In this document: positions 59,040 to 64,000 of the stretch, piece by piece
Layout of the letters: each line of letters starts with the position of its first letter
Position numbering within the stretch: the first letter of the stretch is position 1
Source: Owenia fusiformis
Lineage: Eukaryota > Annelida > Polychaeta > Sabellida > Oweniidae
Direction of reading: 5' to 3'
Assembly (NCBI GenBank): GCA_903813345.2
Contig: CAIIXF020000012.1
Location: 11,636,932 to 11,700,931, forward strand
DNA: 64,000 nt
The notes under the pieces: generated by a model
Databases searched by the model: none
What the model saw: the letters and a program-made list of their open reading frames with translations, nothing else
Told to the model about the DNA's origin: nothing
Translations under genes and position numbers: made by a program

Positions 59040-60720
59040 AGATGAAATTATGAAAATCAAGATTAGAACAATTATTTTATTGTTAATGCGAGACAGGGCA
59101 ACCATTATCGAAATAGTGATTACCTTCAATATTTCGTAGACTAGGCATAGTAGCATCACCATATTGGTATCTAAACCTAGGTTTTGACAGTCAAAGAATA
59201 AGATACCTAAAAAAAAGATTAAAACAATATTGATTGTGATTATGCAAATTATGGCAGCCATTATCGAAATAGAAATTACTTTCAATATTTCGCAGACTTA
59301 GCATAGTAGCATCACAACACTGGTGTCTAAACCTAGGTTTTGAGAGTCAAAGAATAAGATACCTAATAAAAAAGATTAAAACAATATTGATTGTGATTAT
59401 GCAAATTAGGGCAGCCATTATCGAAATAGTAATTATCTTCAATATTTCGCAGACTTAGCATAGTAGCATCACAATATTGGTGTCTAAACCTAGGTTTTGA
59501 GAGTCAAAGAATAAGATACCTTAATAAAAAAGATTAAAGCAATATTGATTGTGATTATGCAAATTAGGGCAGCCATTATCGAAATAGTAATTATCTTCAA
59601 TATTTCGCAGACTTAGCATAGTGGCATCACAATATTGGTGTCTAAACCTAGGTTTTGAGAGTCAAAGAATAAGATACCTTAATAAAAAATATTAAAGCAA
59701 TATTGATTGTGATTATGCAAATTAGGGCAGCCATTATCGAAATAGTAATTACCTTCATTATTTCGCAGACTTAGCATAGTGGCATCACAATATTGGTGTC
59801 TAAACCTAGGTTTTGAGAGTCAAAGAATAAGATACCTTTAAAATAAAAAAGATTAAAACAATATTGATTGTGATTATGCAAATTATGGCAGCCATTATCG
59901 AAATAGTAATTACCTTCATTATTTCGCAGACTATGCATAGTGGCATCACAATATTGGTGTATAAACGTATGTTTTGAGAGTCAAAGAATAAGATACCTTA
60001 ATAAAAAAGATTAAAACAATATTGATTGTGATTATGCAAATTAGGGCAGCCATTGTCGAAATAGTAATTATCTTCAATATTTCGCAGACTTAGCATAGTA
60101 GCATCACAACACTGGTGTCTAAACCTAGATTTTTGAGAGTCAACGAATAAGATACGTTAATAAAAAAGATTAAAACAATATTGATTGTGATTATGCAAAT
60201 TAGGACAGCCATTATCGAAATAGAAATTACCTTCAATATTTCGCAGACTTAGCATAGTAGCATCACAACACTGGTGTCTAAACCTAGGTTTTGAGAGTCA
60301 AAGAATAAGATACCTAATAAAAAGATTAAAACAATATTGATTGTCATTATGCAAATTAGGGCAGCCATTGTCGAAATAGTAATTATAAACCTAGGTTTTT
60401 GAGAGTCAAAGAATAAGATACCTAATAAAAAAGATTAAAACAATATTGATTGTTATTATGCAAATTAGGACAGCCATCATCGAAATAGTGATTACCTTCA
60501 AGTTCAACATTTCGCAGACTTAGTATAGTAGCATCGCAATGTCTAAACCTAGGTTTCCAGGGTGTAAGAATAAGATACCTTAATGAAAAAATTAAAATAT
60601 ATTGATAGTGATTATGCAAATTGGGATGGCCATTATCGAATTATTGATTGTCTTCAATATTTAAGAAAAAAACACAAGTTAGAATCACGATACTGGAGTC
60701 CTAACCCAGGTTTACAGGTT
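59040..60720. repeat. ~158-bp satellite, about 10 units
   Basis: tgattgtgattatgcaaat and its variants recur at 59231, 59388, 59546, 59704, 59864, 60023, 60182, 60338, 60448 and 60603, mostly 155-160 bp apart with one 110-bp unit, plus a diverged start near 59080. Each unit includes gcagccattatcgaaatag and aaacctaggttttgagagtc. Frames over it are repeat translations. Confidence 0.95.
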
Positions 60721-60754
60721 CGACTAATAAGATGAAATGTACCCTGCTCGCAGA

Positions 60755-62406
60755 CACCCTGGGTATAGTCTGTCACGTGACTTCATGGATGACGTGTGCG
60801 CGAGTGATTCGCATTTTCTTTCGCTTGAGGTTTGTAATCACACTTTTTACATGTTTTAAGATTTTGTATCTCTGTGAAACTTGTCCCGTACCATCAATGT
60901 CTGAAGACGATCTAATTCACCAAATATCTCATCCAAGCGTGTCCCGGTTAAAGAGAAATTCGCACTTTTGTGTCTCGCAAAATGACGTGTGCGCGAGTAA
61001 ATCGAATTTTACGAAGGATGGGTGCGCGAGTCTAAAATATTTTTATTCACTTGAGACAATTCTGCAAGCTAAGGCAGAATACAACTCACGTGACATTTGT
61101 TTTTGTCATCTTAAAGTAGTATGTTAAAGAATAGTTTGCTATTTTGTAGATGTTTCATGTATGGCACATACATGTCTACGTTTAATGACAATAAATGTTT
61201 TGAAATAGCTTGTAGGGCTGTCCGGCATTGCAGGTGAATTAAAATTTGAACCAAAAATTGAATTAAATTTTTGGCGGTCTCATAAAACCGGCAGCATATT
61301 CATTTATTAACATCCCATACAAGGGGGGGGGGGGGGTCAGAGTTGTTATGTGGTTACTCGGCATCCGCCACGATCAGAACCATGTAAGGAATAGTAAGGG
61401 GAAGCCCATGATACCAAGTAATATCAAATAATTATAGGAGCTTCTAACTTCTTCCGCATCCCCACCCTTGGTATACGCAGCTGACAAAATGGATCGGTAC
61501 GGGTCAAAAGCTGGACCGGTACGGGTTAACGGTTTTATTTGAATTTAAAACAGCTATAACTTGCTCAATATTGACTTCTTCGTATCTAAGTTGATATATA
61601 TGATCCCTCCGAATGATTTTAAGTACCCCCAAAGTTCACCCGTACAGGTCCAGCTTTTGACCCATACCGGTCCATTTTGTCAGCTGCGTATACCAAGGGT
61701 GGGGATGCGGAAGAAGTTAGAAGCTCCTATAATTATTTGATATTACTTGGTATCATGGGCTTCCCCTTACTATTCCTTACATGGTTCTGATCGTGGCGGA
61801 TGCCGAGTAACCACATAACAACTCTGACCCCCCCCCCCTTGTATGGGATGTCAATAAATGAATATGCTGCCGGTTTTATGAGACCGCCAAAAATTTAATT
61901 CAATTTTTGGTTCAAATTTTAATTCACCTGCAATGCCGGACAGCCCTACAAGCTATTTCAAAACATTTATTGTCATTAAACGTAGACATGTATGTGCCAT
62001 ACATGAAACATCTACAAAATAGCAAACTATTCTTTAACATACTACTTTAAGATGACAAAAACAAATGTCACGTGAGTTGTATTCTGCCTTAGCTTGCAGA
62101 ATTGTCTCAAGTGAATAAAAATATTTTAGACTCGCGCACCCATCCTTCGTAAAATTCGATTTACTCGCGCACACGTCATTTTGCGAGACACAAAAGTGCG
62201 AATTTCTCTTTAACCGGGACACGCTTGGATGAGATATTTGGTGAATTAGATCGTCTTCAGACATTGATGGTACGGGACAAGTTTCACAGAGATACAAAAT
62301 CTTAAAACATGTAAAAAGTGTGATTACAAACCTCAAGCGAAAGAAAATGCGAATCACTCGCGCACACGTCATCCATGAAGTCACGTGACAGACTATACCC
62401 AGGGTG
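60755..62406. repeat. Large near-perfect palindrome, arms about 770 bp
   Basis: The left arm 60755-61527 is the near-exact complement of 61638-62406, with a ~110-bp spacer. Outer end caccctgggtatagtctgtc; inner end gcagctgacaaaatgga. Mismatches are few and concentrated at the inner end and a G-run (61323-61336) matched by a C-run. Frames on both arms (60732-61127 plus, 62384-62034 minus) are the same sequence seen twice and match no known family. It lies between two parts of the 158-bp satellite. Confidence 0.95.
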
Positions 62407-62760
62407 GCAGAGTCTAGTTAAATTTTCCTCTGCCTAGTATAGACTAAATTACAGTTTAGCAGCCCCGCCCAAACGACCGATGCCCGTGATATTTCGGGTC
62501 ATAAATCATTTAACACCCATCGCGCTGATCTATTCTCAACCAATCATCGAGCTGGAAGGAGCAAGTGCTTAATGCGTGCACAATAATTATGCGATTACGT
62601 AGGAGAAATTGACCGTACATAGAAAGTCGTCCGTATTTCGACGACGAACTCTGATTCGCTCGGTGAGTTCAGGGATTTATTTCAAACTGAAGGGGTGAGG
62701 ATGAAGCTCTCTTTTCAGAAGCGAAGTCGAACGAATGCAAAGGGTAGATGAAATGATGAA
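62407..62760. other. Spacer between palindrome and satellite remnant
   Basis: No gene. 62715-62745 is an inverted match to about 21075-21115 (cgaagtcgaacgaatgcaaa), a dispersed repeat. Confidence 0.45.
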
Positions 62761-62764
62761 AAAT

Positions 62765-63070
62765 TATAAAAACAACGATGATTGTGATTATGCAAATTAG
62801 GGCGGCCATTATCGAGTTATTGATTATCTTCAATATTTCGGAGACTAAGCCAAGTAGCATCACAATACTGGTTATTAAATTCTGGTTTTCTGGGTCAAAG
62901 AATAAGATAAATGATAAAAAATATCAAAACAATAATAATTGTGATTATTGATTATCTTCAATATTTCGGAGACTACGCAAAGTAGCGTAAGGTTACCTGG
63001 TGTCCAAAGCCAGCTTTTCAGAATCAACGAATAAGATGAAATGATAAAATAGATTAAAGCAAAGGTGATT
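62765..63070. repeat. Diverged satellite units on the far side of the palindrome
   Basis: About two units of the ~158-bp satellite (tgattgtgattatgcaaatt at 62779; cttcaatatttcggagacta twice), less like one another than those at 59-60.7 kb. Confidence 0.85.
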
Positions 63071-64000
63071 GTTTGCTTTTATAGGGCTTTTCATTAGGGC
63101 TTTTATACTTTATTTATACTTATGACTTTTAAATATGCCAAGCTGTTACAATCTGATAGTAAAGTATTGTTAGCATTATGTAAATTTCTAAATGAGGCTG
63201 GGAAGCAATTGTAAATATGTTTGTTATTGAATACTGAATTGTTATTTACTGTATGTACTTTTGCCTAATACCCTTTATTTGGGTGACGGTAAAATAAATA
63301 AAATTGAAGAATTAAAATTGATTTATATTCAGTGAACCTGATAACAACACATTCCAAGACTTTTGAATTAAATATACTCAATCTGCATATATGCGCAATA
63401 TCTTGTAAATTCTTTTATCGTATGATCTGTAAAATGAAGCCCTCTGATTGGTCAGTTCTTGTGCTGTACCGATCTGTAGTGCTACTGAGATTTTTCCCAT
63501 TGTTCATCTCAGTAGCAATACCACGGTGTCCGATACTACCCAACGTAAATCGTTCTGGACTTGTTTTTCATAACCATTGGGACTTGATTTATGGAAAGAA
63601 GTAGAGGTAGGTTTGTAAATTTGGTTATGAAATTGCTTTCACTTGACTTTATGTAAATATAATACAATTAGGTAACATACCATACTATATACCCTATATT
63701 CAGGCACCCGCAAACGCCTTTTTTGTACGAACCGTTTGCTATAGTCTTGTTATTTCGGGAAGTGAGCGATTCTGCCAGTGTTTTCACCTATTTTGCTGAT
63801 AATCACCAGCCTGCCTTGTACCCAATGAATACACCTATTCATAATGAAAGTAGCCATATTGTGAACGAAAATCATGATTTAAAATGGTTTAAATGAGTAG
63901 CAATTGTCGAAAGATCATTTTTTAGATTTAACCATTTGGACTTGACCTAAATATTCCAGTTAATGACGTTGACTTGTTATTGGAACGTTTCTGACTTGTG
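63071..64000. other. Intergenic, nothing recognised
   Basis: No exon, repeat or RNA gene could be supported here. The 90-codon frame at 63332-63604 has no recognisable features. Confidence 0.4.

Noticed and set aside
60732-61127. 131-codon frame in the palindrome arm, mirrored at 62384-62034
   Set aside because: Identical sequence in both arms with internally repeated gtgcgcgag phrases, Cys/Phe-rich and without features of a real protein; its start lies outside the arm. Explained by the palindrome.

Overview
This is eukaryotic, metazoan DNA. It is AT-rich and intron-split, with very few long reading frames, and its repeats are of kinds common in marine invertebrates: a Penelope-like reverse transcriptase, mariner/Tc1, pogo/Tigger-like and Harbinger-like TIR elements, and long-TIR foldback elements. 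I cannot place the phylum from the sequence alone.

Layout. (1) 1-12.2 kb: the last five coding exons (+ strand, about 223 aa) of an armadillo-repeat gene that best fits TMCO6, an importin-alpha-like protein. Both kinds of splice boundary in this gene have been tandemly amplified: eleven 75-bp copies of an exon end with its donor at 5.5-6.3 kb, and two extra copies of an acceptor with its exon start at 7.9-8.0 kb. A TA-flanked MITE and a Penelope-like element sit in the same intron. (2) 15-57 kb, minus strand: a cluster of at least five loci (GP1 to GP5, my labels) of a secreted protein family I do not recognise. The gene plan is four coding exons of 8, 251, 377 and 159 nt with conserved phases, about 264 aa. 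Every locus carries at least one lesion, and the lesions differ; GP5 is one base of a T-run away from intact. Blocks around GP3 (28.4-39.95 kb) and GP5 (43.4-57.3 kb) are paralogous, so many younger insertions can be dated by their empty site in the other block. (3) 48.45-56.65 kb: a young LTR retrotransposon with 2-kb LTRs inside GP5 intron 1. It encodes Gag and an aspartic protease but no reverse transcriptase or integrase. (4) 57-64 kb: an AACG-rich TIR element, a ~158-bp satellite, and a 1.65-kb near-perfect palindrome.

Apart from the TMCO6-like gene I see no clearly intact host gene. The interest lies in exon-boundary amplification, the degenerating secreted-protein cluster, and repeated transposon insertion into matching sites of duplicated blocks.
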